Below, piece by piece: positions 15,695 through 24,920 of a DNA stretch of 42,148 nucleotides (the stretch's first letter is position 1; the number at the start of each line of letters is the position of its first letter). Made by a program: the position numbers and the translations under genes. Under the pieces are notes generated by a model, which saw only the letters and a list, made by a program, of their open reading frames with translations, made no database searches and had not been told where the DNA came from. Source of the stretch: Chitinophagales bacterium (GTDB lineage Bacteria > Bacteroidota > Bacteroidia > Chitinophagales > Saprospiraceae); assembly GCA_022360175.1 (NCBI GenBank), contig JAKSDI010000209.1:1-42148 (forward strand). The letters run 5' to 3'.

Positions 15695-18154
15695 TTGTAT
15701 TATAAAGTAGCTTTCATAATCAGGGGCTATTCTATTCTCCTATTTATACTATACATTTCCAGTGTTATATCAGCACAGGAAATCCCCTTATTGATTAATT
15801 TTTCCAATAAAGACTATCAAGCTCACAATCAAAACTGGAGTATCAGCCAGGAACATAGTGGCTGTATACTTTCAGCAAACTCAGGGGGAATGCTGATTTA
15901 CGATGGTGTTAAATGGCAAAAATATAACACACCTGGCCAGCAAATTATCCGAGCAATAAGCCAGGACGATAAAGGCCGTATTTTCATTGGTGGCTATGCT
16001 ACTATAGGATATTGGAATACCAATGAATTTGGTACTTTAAATTATCATTCATTGCTTGATAGCATTCAGTCGGAAAACATTCACAATGATGAAATATGGC
16101 ATTTTCTGGAAACAGACAGAGGCCTGTTTTTCCAGTCCTTCTCTATGCTTTATTTATACCAAAAGGGTTCTATAAAGACAATCAGGCCACCTGGCAACAT
16201 TATGTACATCCGTCAGATAGGTGATAGAATACTAGTACCTGTAATACAAAAAGGGCTATACGAATTGCTACCTAATGGTACATTTGAATTTATCCCTGGT
16301 AGTGAATTCCTCATTGACAAAAGAGTAGCGACTATTTTACCCTCAGAAGGAGATGATTTTCTCATAGGTACTCAAAATGCGGGAATCTTCAAATTCCATA
16401 ATGGGCAGTTTCAGCAATGGGATGTTCCCGTGAATGCTCCAATGATTACTTATCAGCTAAACAAAGGAATCCGGCTTTCTAATGGCTACTATGCTTTTGG
16501 AACTATTGTACAAGGTTTGTTTATTACAGATGCTGATGGGCACATTCTATATCATATAAATCAAAAGAATGGGCTTCAAAACAACACAGTACTCGCTTTA
16601 CACGAAAGCTCAGACAACAATTTATGGGTTGGTTTAGACAAAGGCCTGGCAATGATTCAAACCAGTTCCCCACTCTCTTTTTACCTTGACAAACAAGGTG
16701 CTATTGGCACTGTCTATACCGCTATTCACTACGATGGAATGTTGTACATAGGCAGTAATCAAGGAGTATTTTATAAGCAATGGCCAGAAAAACAGGGCCA
16801 GGTTTTTAAATTGGTAAAAGGTACACAGGGGCAAGTTTGGAATTTAAAAATTTTTAATGGTCAATTATTATGCGCCCATAATTCAGGAACACTAAAGATA
16901 AAGGGAAGTGAATCTGAAAAACTCTTTTCAAATACAGGCGTCTACAATATTATTCCCTTATCCAATACATCAGATTACTTATTACAAGGTACTTATACAG
17001 GGCTGGCTCTGCTCAAAAAAAACAGCCATGGCCTATGGCAACAGGACAGTATAGTAAAAGGGTTCTATACTCCTGCAAAAGAAATCGCATTTGATACTGA
17101 CGAGAAGCTATGGATTGCCCATCCTCGCCAGGGAATATTTTGCGTACAGCTTTCCAAAAACCTGGAACAGGCAATTCCTATAGCAGTAAAAATGCCAGAT
17201 GAAATTCCTAAAAACACAGGAGTTAAAGGAAAACTAAAACTGTTAAATGAACAACTGTACATTCGCGCTGATTCGCTTACGCTAAAATATGATCAGGAGA
17301 TTCAAAAATTAGTGCCCGTAGGGCTTGATTTATATGACAGCCTGGCTTTAAGTGATTTCTGGATTACAGCATCCGATAGTTCGATTTTCAGAATCCGACC
17401 ACATCGAATTGAATATTTAGACAGTGAAAGCCATTGGCAATCATTACAGGTAAATCTTTCTCCAGGTGATGAAAATGTCATAGCTCTCAACGATTCTATT
17501 TACCTCTTATGTGCAACAGAAGGATATGCACTTTTTAATAAGCATCAAGAAGTTAATAACTTTACAGCAGTTGAATGGAAACCTCTCATCACAGAAGTCG
17601 TCGTAGCTAAACAACACTATCAACCATTTCTTGCTCACAAATCGTTAACGCCTCTACGCATAAGTGCCAATGAGAAAAGCATTAGACTATCTTATGCATT
17701 CCCCTACTTTCCTGAAGAAGTGGAATTACAATACAGATTGATAGGCTATCAACAAGAATGGTCTACTCCTACAAAAAACTTCACTAAAGAATACACTAAT
17801 CTACCACCTGGTTCCTATGAATTTCAGGTCAGGAATGTTCATCTATCTTCTCAGATAGCCTCCTATCCTTTTATTGTTTTGCCTCATTGGTATCAAACCT
17901 GGTGGGCAGCTTGTCTTTTTTTCCTATTTATTTTTCTTGTTGCTCGTTGGTTATGGAAGCTTCACCATATAAGGCTTGCCCAGCAACGCAGAGAAATGGA
18001 GATTGAAAAAAATCGTGAGCTCCATAGGCAAAAAGTTGAAGCCAGAAACGAACTATTACGTTCAGAAATAGAAAATAAGAATCGAAAGCTTGCAGATTCT
18101 ACCATGAATCTAGTTCGAAAAAATGAAATGCTCATCAAACTAAAAAAGATCTAA
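15695..18154 (+). CDS. PUL sensor-regulator, frame-0 part (propeller, Y_Y_Y, TM, coiled coil)
   Basis: 819 residues from a TTG start; an in-frame TGA directly precedes it and no ATG occurs before the signal peptide (residues about 8-26, ending ISAQ), so TTG is forced. Residues about 30-640 contain repeated propeller motifs (GCILSANSGGMLIYDGVKW, NNLWVGLDKGLAMI, KLWIAHPRQGIF) of the Reg_prop kind. About 668-728 is a Y_Y_Y domain (LQYRLIGYQQEW, LPPGSYEFQVR), 736-754 a membrane helix, and 765-818 a coiled coil. This is the architecture of periplasmic-sensing LuxR-family regulators placed next to susCD genes. The frame stops at 18152-18154, but the HTH continues in the -1 frame (18148-18501). Joined, the protein is 935 residues, a normal family length. 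The probable target is the PUL starting at 18941. Confidence 0.85.
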   Translation: MYYKVAFIIRGYSILLFILYISSVISAQEIPLLINFSNKDYQAHNQNWSISQEHSGCILSANSGGMLIYDGVKWQKYNTPGQQIIRAISQDDKGRIFIGGYATIGYWNTNEFGTLNYHSLLDSIQSENIHNDEIWHFLETDRGLFFQSFSMLYLYQKGSIKTIRPPGNIMYIRQIGDRILVPVIQKGLYELLPNGTFEFIPGSEFLIDKRVATILPSEGDDFLIGTQNAGIFKFHNGQFQQWDVPVNAPMITYQLNKGIRLSNGYYAFGTIVQGLFITDADGHILYHINQKNGLQNNTVLALHESSDNNLWVGLDKGLAMIQTSSPLSFYLDKQGAIGTVYTAIHYDGMLYIGSNQGVFYKQWPEKQGQVFKLVKGTQGQVWNLKIFNGQLLCAHNSGTLKIKGSESEKLFSNTGVYNIIPLSNTSDYLLQGTYTGLALLKKNSHGLWQQDSIVKGFYTPAKEIAFDTDEKLWIAHPRQGIFCVQLSKNLEQAIPIAVKMPDEIPKNTGVKGKLKLLNEQLYIRADSLTLKYDQEIQKLVPVGLDLYDSLALSDFWITASDSSIFRIRPHRIEYLDSESHWQSLQVNLSPGDENVIALNDSIYLLCATEGYALFNKHQEVNNFTAVEWKPLITEVVVAKQHYQPFLAHKSLTPLRISANEKSIRLSYAFPYFPEEVELQYRLIGYQQEWSTPTKNFTKEYTNLPPGSYEFQVRNVHLSSQIASYPFIVLPHWYQTWWAACLFFLFIFLVARWLWKLHHIRLAQQRREMEIEKNRELHRQKVEARNELLRSEIENKNRKLADSTMNLVRKNEMLIKLKKI
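18142..18148 (+). promoter_or_regulatory. A AAA AAG slippery heptamer (possible -1 frameshift site)
   Basis: The 0 frame reads CTA AAA AAG ATC TAA. The heptamer A AAA AAG, in the phase used in E. coli dnaX, lies two codons before the stop. A -1 slip here continues GAT CTA AAA GCC and stays open for 117 codons through the HTH. I see no clear Shine-Dalgarno-like stimulator just upstream and no strong stem within ~15 nt downstream; a ggcc...ggcc hairpin lies ~75 nt away. Mutation or homopolymer miscall remains possible. Confidence 0.5.
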
Positions 18155-18501
18155 AAGCCTTAAGAAAAAAAGAAGTACAGGAATCTGCACATAGGATAGC
18201 CGGGAGGTTAATCCGACAAATAGACGGCCACATTTCCAGTGAAGAAGATTGGGAAATTTTCGAGGCCAACTTCAACCAACTACACGATCAGTTTTTCAAA
18301 AGACTAAAAGAAAGTTTTCCTAGCCTAACTCCCGGGGACTTACGCCTTGCTGCTTACCTCAAAATGAATCTTTCATCAAAAGAAGTCGCTCCTCTCTTAA
18401 ATATATCCCTTCGAGGGGTTGAAAATAAACGCTATAGATTACGACGAAAAATGGAACTGGCTCCCGAAATCAACTTAACAGAATATTTGATGCAATTTTG
18501 A
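18148..18501 (+). CDS. PUL sensor-regulator, -1 frame part (LuxR-type HTH)
   Basis: 117 codons from GAT 18148 to TGA 18499-18501, with no start codon of its own at the beginning. They begin DLKALRKKEVQESAHRIAG, which continues the coiled coil of the preceding frame, and end in a LuxR/GerE-like helix-turn-helix: SLTPGDLRLAAYLKMNLSSKE, then VAPLLNISLRGVENKRYRLRRKM. The residues SxKE(V)A..L..S.R.VE..R.R.RKK are the recognition part used by this family. Without this part the sensor has no DNA-binding domain. It should be read as the C-terminus of the same protein (residues 819-935 after a -1 shift). Confidence 0.85.
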   Translation, partial: DLKALRKKEVQESAHRIAGRLIRQIDGHISSEEDWEIFEANFNQLHDQFFKRLKESFPSLTPGDLRLAAYLKMNLSSKEVAPLLNISLRGVENKRYRLRRKMELAPEINLTEYLMQF

Positions 18502-18940
18502 TCTATAGTGAGGTGTAAAAATATCATTGCACCTCAAAAAAACGCGCCTTTCGACTCACAAATCACTGTTTTTCAACCAAATAACACTAACTCACCTTAA
18601 AGTGTGTTTTAAAAAAAAATCTAAATGGCGTAGTAAAGGTGAGGTGCTATTTTATGATTAAGAGTTATGAAAAGCTACTTTTGTTATATCAAACGACCAA
18701 ATAAATACCTAAAGTTTTCTATCCATACAGGATAAGCCAATAACACTAAAGCTATCAAATAGATAGTCCGCTAAGACTTTAGAATATACCACCCAAAAAA
18801 TCAGGGAAAAGCCGCTTTTCGAAATATTGCCTTTTCATCAAACTACAGCGAGCTGATTTAGCGACTTATCAGCCAAGTAATCAATAAGGAAGCTTTCTTT
18901 TTCGCAGGAAAGTCTGCCAGTATATAATGTAAAACTTAAC
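18502..18940. promoter_or_regulatory. PUL control region upstream of susC, 439 bp
   Basis: No gene. It holds repeated words that could be operator sites: tgaggtg (18509-18515) with cacctca (18530-18536) as an inverted repeat; ctcacctt (18591-18598) with aaggtgag (18636-18643) as another; and the direct repeat ccaa(a)taacactaa at 18577-18590 and 18737-18749. A -7-like box tacttttg lies at 18676-18683, which would leave a ~250-nt leader. The leader contains a small perfect hairpin, gaaaag (18806-18811) and cttttc (18815-18820). A link to the LuxR-type regulator just upstream is inference. Confidence 0.5.
18676..18683 (+). promoter_or_regulatory. Candidate -7 box of the PUL promoter
   Basis: tacttttg fits TAnnTTTG. 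A weak -33 match is around 18650-18656. It lies 30-40 bp after the last ggtgaggtg word, a plausible distance for an activator site. Confidence 0.35.
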
Positions 18941-21910
18941 ATGATGACATTACGATCCATCTTAAGCCTAGTACTGCTTATGAGTATGGTATCATTTAGT
19001 GCCTATACACAAAGCAGAACCATCAGTGGTAAAGTAATTTCCCTTGAAGAAAAAGAACCGCTCATTGGAGTTACGGTCCTTATCAAAAATTCAATCCAGG
19101 GAACTATTACTGACTATGATGGCAATTACTCGATCGAAGTGAATACTCCTCAGGATACAATTGTATTTTCCTATGTTGGCTATGAAACAATTGAAAGGAT
19201 TGCTGGAGTCAATACGATCATTGACTTAGAGATGGCTCTGGAAGCGGAAGCATTGGATGAGGTTGTCGTTGTAGGTTATGGTACTATGCGCAAAAGCGAC
19301 CTTACAGGTGCTGTATATTCTGTAAAAGGCGAAGAAATCAGTAAAAATCCGGATGCGAATGCCTTGCAGGGTTTACAAGGTAAAGTTCCTGGTGTGCAGG
19401 TCACAAGTGTATCTGGCAATCCTGGTGAGAATCCTGTAGTACGAGTAAGAGGAGTAGCTACTTTTGGCGACGGTACATCTCCAATTTACGTTGTTGACGG
19501 GATCATTACAGATAATATATCCTTCTTGAATAGTGGTGATATAGAATCGGTTGAAGTGCTTAAAGATGCATCTTCTACTGCTATCTATGGCACTCGTGGT
19601 GCAAACGGTGTCATTATAATTACAACTAAGAAAGGCCAGGCAGGGAAAGCTGTAGTAAATTTGAGTGCTACCTACAGTCAGGAATATGTACCCCAAAAAA
19701 TCGACCTACTGGGGGCACGAGAGTTTGCTACCATTGTCAATGAAATACAAGCAGGTACTTTTAATAATCTTGACGCATTATCTGATACTGATTGGCAGGA
19801 CGAAATGATCAATGATGGCGCTCCTATACAAAAGTACGAACTCTCTGTATCTGGAGGTAAAGACAATTACTCCTATTATTTTGGTGGGAGTTATTACAAT
19901 CAGGAGGGAGTTGTAGGCAAATCAGATTATCAGCGTTATTCTCTAAAACTGAATAATAGCTTACAAGCTGCCAGTTTTTTGACAATAGGTAGTAATCTCA
20001 CCTTCGCTCGCGAAGATAAAACCAATCCTCCCGGAGTTATTGCTCAAGCCTATCGAGCATGGCCTACATCAACTGCTTATAATGATCAAGGGGAGTTTAT
20101 AGAGGTGCAAGGAGCAGGTAACCCACAGGCAAGCCTGGAATATTCCAATAGCTTTGATGATCGCTATAGAGCCATTGGCAATATTTATGCTGATCTAAAC
20201 CTATTAAAAGGCTTCACCTTTCGCACCAGTTATCAATTAGACTGGCGCTTGCTAAAGAATGTCAACTTCAGCCCAGTGTTTCTGGTTTCACCACAGCAGC
20301 AAAATGAAATCAACGACCTTTCTAAAAGAAATGAAAACGAATCTACCTGGATATGGGAAAATACGCTTACCTATCAAAAAGAAGTAGGTATCCATCGTTT
20401 TAATCTACTAGCTGGTTATACCGCCCAGGAATTTCAAAGGGAAGTACTAAGCGGTACAGTTGATAATCTCATTCGTGAAGAAGAATCTTTCTGGTATCTG
20501 GATGCTGGAGATGTAACAACGATAGAAGCATTTAATTCAGAGACCAATTACACCTATTTATCTTATCTCTTTCGAGCCAATTATGTATTAAAGGACCGCT
20601 ATCTTTTTACAGCTACATTTAGAAGAGATGGCTCTTCGAAGTTTGGTGAAGAAAACCGCTATGGTAATTTCCCTTCCATTGCGTTAGGATGGCGTATTTC
20701 TGAAGAAGCATTTTTAAGTGAAATACCCTGGCTTGATAATCTTAAGCTTCGTGCCAGTTGGGGAGTAAATGGTAATGACAAAATTGGTTTCGAGCGTCGT
20801 TTTGCTAAAATTACACTCAATGACAAAGAAGCTGTTTTTGGCCCAGCAGAAGAACTTGTTCCAGGCGCGACTCTGGAAACCCCAGGTAATGCGTTCTTAA
20901 AATGGGAAAATACAGAATCTATTGACATAGGCATCGAATTCTCTATCCTCAGCGGCCGTCTAACAGGTGAACTAGATTATTATGACAAGAAAACAGACGC
21001 TGTACTTGTCGACCTCCAGCCACCTGGACATTTTGGTACAGGCTCATTTAGTAGCATCACTTTTAATGCTGCCGATATTGTAAACAAAGGGATTGAGTTT
21101 TACCTCAATTACAATAATAAAATTGGATCCCTAGACTACAATATAGGTGTATTAGGCTCTACTGTTAAAAACGAAACCATTAGTGTAGGTTCTGATGAAG
21201 CTTTAATCAGTGGCAGCCTTGGAAATGGGCAGTTGGTAACCCGCACTACTCCTGGCATTGCCGTTGGTTCTTTTTATGGCTACAAAGTTGTTGGTGTATT
21301 CCAAAATGAAGCTGAACTCAATACTTATCCTGCACTATCCGGACAAGGAGTGGGTGATTTTCGATATCAGGATACCAATGGAGACGGTATTGTCACTCCC
21401 GATGATCGCGTCTTCCTGGGATCTTATATTCCTGATTACCTGCTTGGCATTAATCTTGGATTAGAATACAAAGGCTTTGGTTTGGAAGTATTCATGCAAG
21501 GTCAATTTGGCAATGAAATATACAATGGCAAACGAGCCGTGCGCCCTGAGATATACAATTTCGAAAGATATATTCTAGATCGTTGGACAGGTGAAGGCTC
21601 CACCAATTCACAACCACAATTATCTACTGGTGGTGTAAACTACAGCCCTTCTGACTGGTTCATCGAAGATGGTTCTTTTATGAGAATTCGAAATGTAACG
21701 CTCTCCTATCAGCCATCTGCCGCTTTTTTCCAGCGCTTCGGATTGCAAAGTGGCAGTATTTTTCTGAGAGGTACCAACCTATATACATTCACCGAATATT
21801 CTGGCTATAGTCCAGAAATAGCCAGTAGCGATGCCCTCCGATCAGGTATTGATCTTGGTACTTATCCAGTGACAGCAGTTTATTCACTTGGTATCAACCT
21901 CTCATTCTAA
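18941..21910 (+). CDS. SusC/RagA-type TonB-linked glycan importer
   Basis: 989 residues. Signal peptide about 1-24, then a carboxypeptidase-regulatory-like domain (about 26-105: ISGKVISLEEKEPLIGVTV, TDYDGNYSI, FSYVGYE), the SusC signature LDEVVVVGYGTMRKSDLTGA, a plug domain (about 120-235: GLQGKVPGVQV, IRGVATFGDG-like segment, IYVVDG, LKDASSTAIYGTRGANGVIIITTKKG) and a 22-strand-type barrel ending LGINLSF. SusC proteins form the outer-membrane channel that imports oligosaccharides with energy from TonB-ExbBD, with SusD as lid. The next gene is susD, 8-32 bp downstream depending on its start. The PUL enzymes suggest the cargo is a beta-1,2-linked gluco-oligosaccharide. Two starts are possible (ATG 18941 or 18944), with no effect on the product. 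Confidence 0.96.
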   Translation: MMTLRSILSLVLLMSMVSFSAYTQSRTISGKVISLEEKEPLIGVTVLIKNSIQGTITDYDGNYSIEVNTPQDTIVFSYVGYETIERIAGVNTIIDLEMALEAEALDEVVVVGYGTMRKSDLTGAVYSVKGEEISKNPDANALQGLQGKVPGVQVTSVSGNPGENPVVRVRGVATFGDGTSPIYVVDGIITDNISFLNSGDIESVEVLKDASSTAIYGTRGANGVIIITTKKGQAGKAVVNLSATYSQEYVPQKIDLLGAREFATIVNEIQAGTFNNLDALSDTDWQDEMINDGAPIQKYELSVSGGKDNYSYYFGGSYYNQEGVVGKSDYQRYSLKLNNSLQAASFLTIGSNLTFAREDKTNPPGVIAQAYRAWPTSTAYNDQGEFIEVQGAGNPQASLEYSNSFDDRYRAIGNIYADLNLLKGFTFRTSYQLDWRLLKNVNFSPVFLVSPQQQNEINDLSKRNENESTWIWENTLTYQKEVGIHRFNLLAGYTAQEFQREVLSGTVDNLIREEESFWYLDAGDVTTIEAFNSETNYTYLSYLFRANYVLKDRYLFTATFRRDGSSKFGEENRYGNFPSIALGWRISEEAFLSEIPWLDNLKLRASWGVNGNDKIGFERRFAKITLNDKEAVFGPAEELVPGATLETPGNAFLKWENTESIDIGIEFSILSGRLTGELDYYDKKTDAVLVDLQPPGHFGTGSFSSITFNAADIVNKGIEFYLNYNNKIGSLDYNIGVLGSTVKNETISVGSDEALISGSLGNGQLVTRTTPGIAVGSFYGYKVVGVFQNEAELNTYPALSGQGVGDFRYQDTNGDGIVTPDDRVFLGSYIPDYLLGINLGLEYKGFGLEVFMQGQFGNEIYNGKRAVRPEIYNFERYILDRWTGEGSTNSQPQLSTGGVNYSPSDWFIEDGSFMRIRNVTLSYQPSAAFFQRFGLQSGSIFLRGTNLYTFTEYSGYSPEIASSDALRSGIDLGTYPVTAVYSLGINLSF

Positions 21911-21942
21911 ACCCAACTATGAAGCAATACAAACCAGAGACA

Positions 21943-23421
21943 ATGAAAAAATTGAATCAATATATAACGATACTATTTCTATTTACTATCACCATGAGTT
22001 GTTCTGAAGATTTTATAGATCGCGGCTTATTGGGAGATGTTGAAGCATCTAATTTCATGCAGACAGAAAACGATGCGATCCTTGCTACTAATGCCTGTTA
22101 TAACGCCCTTCGGGACTGGCGATTTCATGGTGGCTTTCCCATTCTCGGCATTATGTCTGACAATATGCTAAAGGGAAGTAATCCAACCGATGGCATTCAG
22201 ATATTAGTTTTTGACAACTTTACCTACACCCCCAATGAAAACCCAGTAAGTTCCTTTTATAATACCTGGTATCTAGCCATCATCCGCACTAATTTAGTGA
22301 TTGACAGAGCTGGCGATATTGAAATGGATGAGGCACTGAAAGCACGTTTAATTGCAGAAGCTAAGTTCATAAGAGCACTATCTTATTTCCGCATGGTTCG
22401 CTTATACGGTGGTGTGTCTATAGTAACTACACCATTTCCGGAAAGGTTAATCCCTCGTTCTTCAGCCGATGATGTTTATGCCTTAATCATTCAAGATTTA
22501 GAAGAAGCAATAGCTAACCTTCCTGAACGCAGTGATTATCCATCAGAAGACCTTGGAAGAGCGACCAAAGGAGCGGCGAAGGCATTATTTGCCAAAGTAT
22601 ATCTTTTCCGTAAGGACTACACTAATGCCGAAAGTTATGCAATGGAGATCATCAATTCAGGGCAATATAGCCTTGATCCTGATTATGGACATGTATTCTC
22701 CAAGGATGGTGAATTTGGTACTGGTTCTATTTTTGAGATTGCTGCTCGTCCATATGGCTTCCAGGAAGGCGGCCATCAATATGGTAATACCCAGGGAGTA
22801 AGAGGCACCCCTAATAAGGGATGGGGATTTGGCCGTCCTTCATGGGATTTACTAAACAGCTATGAAGAAGGAGATCCACGAAAAGATGCATCTGTAATCT
22901 TTCTGGGTGAAGAACTGGATGGTATAAGTATCATTGGAGATTCTGCCACCCCCGATACTAGCTACAATAACGATGGTTCTGTTAAAGAAATAGAATGCTA
23001 CAATCAAAAAGTATGGGTAGCAGGCTCTTCTGCTCAAGATTCATGGGATCACAATGTTCGTCTTATCCGCTATGCAGATATACTTTTAATAGCAGCTGAA
23101 GCAATGAATGAAAATGGCAAATCAGGTGATGCGCTCACTTACCTGAATATGATCCGTGAACGTGCTCGAGCAGGCAATAGCAGCATTCTACCTGATATTA
23201 CAGAGACAAATAAGGATAACCTACGTAGCCTTATTCTTAAAGAGCGTCGCATAGAATTAGCACTGGAGCAACATCGCTTCTTTGATCTTGTGCGCACCGG
23301 TAAGGCAGTTGATGTACTCAGCCCTTTAGGTTTTCAGGAAGGAAAACATGAACTATTTCCTATTCCACAGGCAGAAATCGATATCTCACAAGGAGTACTA
23401 ACTCAAAATCCTGGCTGGTAA
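21943..23421 (+). CDS. SusD/RagB-type glycan-binding lipoprotein
   Basis: 492 residues from ATG 21943; an earlier in-frame ATG at 21919 would add eight residues ahead of the signal peptide. From 21943 there is a compact lipoprotein signal MKKLNQYITILFLFTITMSC, with Cys20 followed by acidic residues (SED), as in surface lipoproteins. The body shows the RagB/SusD fold: the N-terminal DFIDRGLLG segment, TPR-like helices (LIAEAKFIRALSYFRMVRLYGGV, a hallmark), and the C-terminal LILKERRIELALEQHRFFDLVRTG, finishing with FPIPQAEIDIS.GVLTQNPGW. SusD caps the SusC barrel and binds the glycan at the cell surface. Co-transcribed with susC. Confidence 0.96.
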   Translation: MKKLNQYITILFLFTITMSCSEDFIDRGLLGDVEASNFMQTENDAILATNACYNALRDWRFHGGFPILGIMSDNMLKGSNPTDGIQILVFDNFTYTPNENPVSSFYNTWYLAIIRTNLVIDRAGDIEMDEALKARLIAEAKFIRALSYFRMVRLYGGVSIVTTPFPERLIPRSSADDVYALIIQDLEEAIANLPERSDYPSEDLGRATKGAAKALFAKVYLFRKDYTNAESYAMEIINSGQYSLDPDYGHVFSKDGEFGTGSIFEIAARPYGFQEGGHQYGNTQGVRGTPNKGWGFGRPSWDLLNSYEEGDPRKDASVIFLGEELDGISIIGDSATPDTSYNNDGSVKEIECYNQKVWVAGSSAQDSWDHNVRLIRYADILLIAAEAMNENGKSGDALTYLNMIRERARAGNSSILPDITETNKDNLRSLILKERRIELALEQHRFFDLVRTGKAVDVLSPLGFQEGKHELFPIPQAEIDISQGVLTQNPGW

Positions 23422-23516
23422 TCAGCCTTTATTTATGATCACTTTATACAGAGCCTAATCCCAACAGGCTCATAAGCAAAGAAACAACACAACTAACATT
23501 AAAAAATTTGTAAATC

Positions 23517-24791
23517 ATGAAAGCATTAAAAATTTCACTGTTTTCACTTTTAGCACTGGGTTTATTATTCTCAGTTGGCTGTAGCGACGATGATGATGCC
23601 CAACCAGTATCTATTACCAGCATTGTAGCTGAAGGTACTGACCTACAAACTGGTGATGCAACCACTAAAGATTTAAATGGTGCAAGCTCAGCTACTGATG
23701 TACCATTGGATGCTGTGATTACTGTAACATTTGAAAAAGAAGTAGATGCGACAACTGCTACTACCTCTTCCATTACACTTGCTGCTGATGGTTCAAATGT
23801 CGATATTGGTGTAGCTGTAACAGGGTCCACAGTAACAATTACTCCATCAAGTGACCTGGCACGAGGTACTGATTATACATTGACACTTTCCAACACAATA
23901 GCAGCTGCTGACGGCGGCCAGTTTAGCGCAACAAGCCGTACGTTCACAACTGCAGGCCGTTCAGAGGTAGTACCACCACAAGCTGATAATCAACTTGCTT
24001 ACTGGAAATTTGATGGCAATTTAATGTCTACCAATGGTACATACAACGGTGAAGAAGCTGGACTTACTTATGGTACAGATCGTTTTGGTAATGTAGGAAG
24101 CACAAGCGTTTATGACGGTGATGTCACTATTGTGGAAATCCCTAATGGAGATAAGCTTTTAAATGAAAGCACTACACTTAGCTTCTGGGTCAAAGTTGAC
24201 TCTGTAGGACATGTTGGTGGGCATTTTGTGATGGGTGTAGGTGACCTTTATGGTTTTTTCATCGAGATACAAGGTGGCCTTGGAGGTATGAAACTTACAG
24301 GCCGTTATACCCATTCTGATGGGCACACTTTAGCAAACGATTTCTTCTTCAATGGCGATGGACAAACTGCCGATAATGGAGGCTGGGTTGCAGTTGAATT
24401 CGAACAAGACCTTAGCAGTTCTGGTGGATTAGGAGCATTACTAGATAACCGTTGGGCACACATTGTATATAGCTATGATGCGACTACCAATAAGCGTCAT
24501 TTGTATATCGATGGTGAACTAATGGAAACAGATAATCTGAATAATGCTCCAGCACTAGCAGGTGTAACAGGATTAGTATTTGATGATTCGGATGCAGGTG
24601 ATGTAATTGGTACAAAACTAGCATTTGGCTTCAATCACGATCGTGAAACGACTCACTGGGCGAATGAACCATGGGGTGGTTATACTTTCCCTGATGCCAA
24701 CCACTTTAAAGGCTCATTGGATGACATTCGCATCTTTGATGTGGCATTGTCAGACTCTGAGGTTAAGCAACTATATACTGATGAGAAGTAA
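23517..24791 (+). CDS. Surface LamG lipoprotein with Ig-like domain (SusE/F position)
   Basis: 424 residues. The lipoprotein signal ends SVGC (Cys22) followed by SDDDD, matching the acidic export signal known for surface-exposed Bacteroidota lipoproteins. Residues about 30-148 form an SbsA-type Ig-like domain (SSATDVPLDAVITVTFEKEVD, ARGTDYTLTLSNTIAAADG), and about 155-424 a concanavalin-like LamG domain (LAYWKFDGNL, TLSFWVKVDS, RWAHIVYSYDATTNKRHLYIDGEL, and the close GSLDDIRIFDVALSDSEVKQLY). Its place after susD is that of SusE/SusF-like surface glycan-binding proteins, so binding of the target glycan is likely. There are no catalytic motifs. The Ig-like domain is related to that at the N-terminus of the next gene. 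Confidence 0.85.
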   Translation: MKALKISLFSLLALGLLFSVGCSDDDDAQPVSITSIVAEGTDLQTGDATTKDLNGASSATDVPLDAVITVTFEKEVDATTATTSSITLAADGSNVDIGVAVTGSTVTITPSSDLARGTDYTLTLSNTIAAADGGQFSATSRTFTTAGRSEVVPPQADNQLAYWKFDGNLMSTNGTYNGEEAGLTYGTDRFGNVGSTSVYDGDVTIVEIPNGDKLLNESTTLSFWVKVDSVGHVGGHFVMGVGDLYGFFIEIQGGLGGMKLTGRYTHSDGHTLANDFFFNGDGQTADNGGWVAVEFEQDLSSSGGLGALLDNRWAHIVYSYDATTNKRHLYIDGELMETDNLNNAPALAGVTGLVFDDSDAGDVIGTKLAFGFNHDRETTHWANEPWGGYTFPDANHFKGSLDDIRIFDVALSDSEVKQLYTDEK

Positions 24792-24811
24792 AGTTGTGTT
24801 GCCAGGCGGAG

Positions 24812-24826
24812 CCTTTTCATAAAAGG
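24812..24826 (+). other. Small intercistronic hairpin
   Basis: cctttt (24812-24817), loop cat, aaaagg (24821-24826), enclosed by gagc/gctc (24809-24812 and 24833-24836). There is no T run after it. Possibly an RNA-stability element. Confidence 0.35.
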
Positions 24827-24857
24827 AATGAAGCTCTAAGCTTGCAAATCATAAATT

Positions 24858-24895
24858 GTACATGGGAGCAGCGATTGAAGCATGCTTCCATGTAC
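24858..24895 (+). other. Intercistronic stem-loop before the first GH144 gene
   Basis: gtacatgggagca (24858-24870) pairs with tgcttccatgtac (24883-24895) over 13 bp with one G-U. A T-rich patch (ctctttt, 24914-24920) follows at a distance, so termination would be partial at best. It may set the susCD:enzyme transcript ratio (inference). An in-frame ATG at 24882 lies inside this structure, which argues for the later start 24921. Confidence 0.5.
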
Positions 24896-24920
24896 CATCA
24901 CCCAAATTCAGATCTCTTTT

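Noticed and set aside
18509-18540. Terminator for the PUL regulator
   Set aside because: The gaggtg/cacctc hairpin is followed by A, not T, on the plus strand, and no T run follows on the minus strand; an operator is more likely.
24882-24920. Upstream ATG for the first GH144
   Set aside because: It lies within a stem-loop and adds 13 residues before a good lipoprotein signal at 24921.
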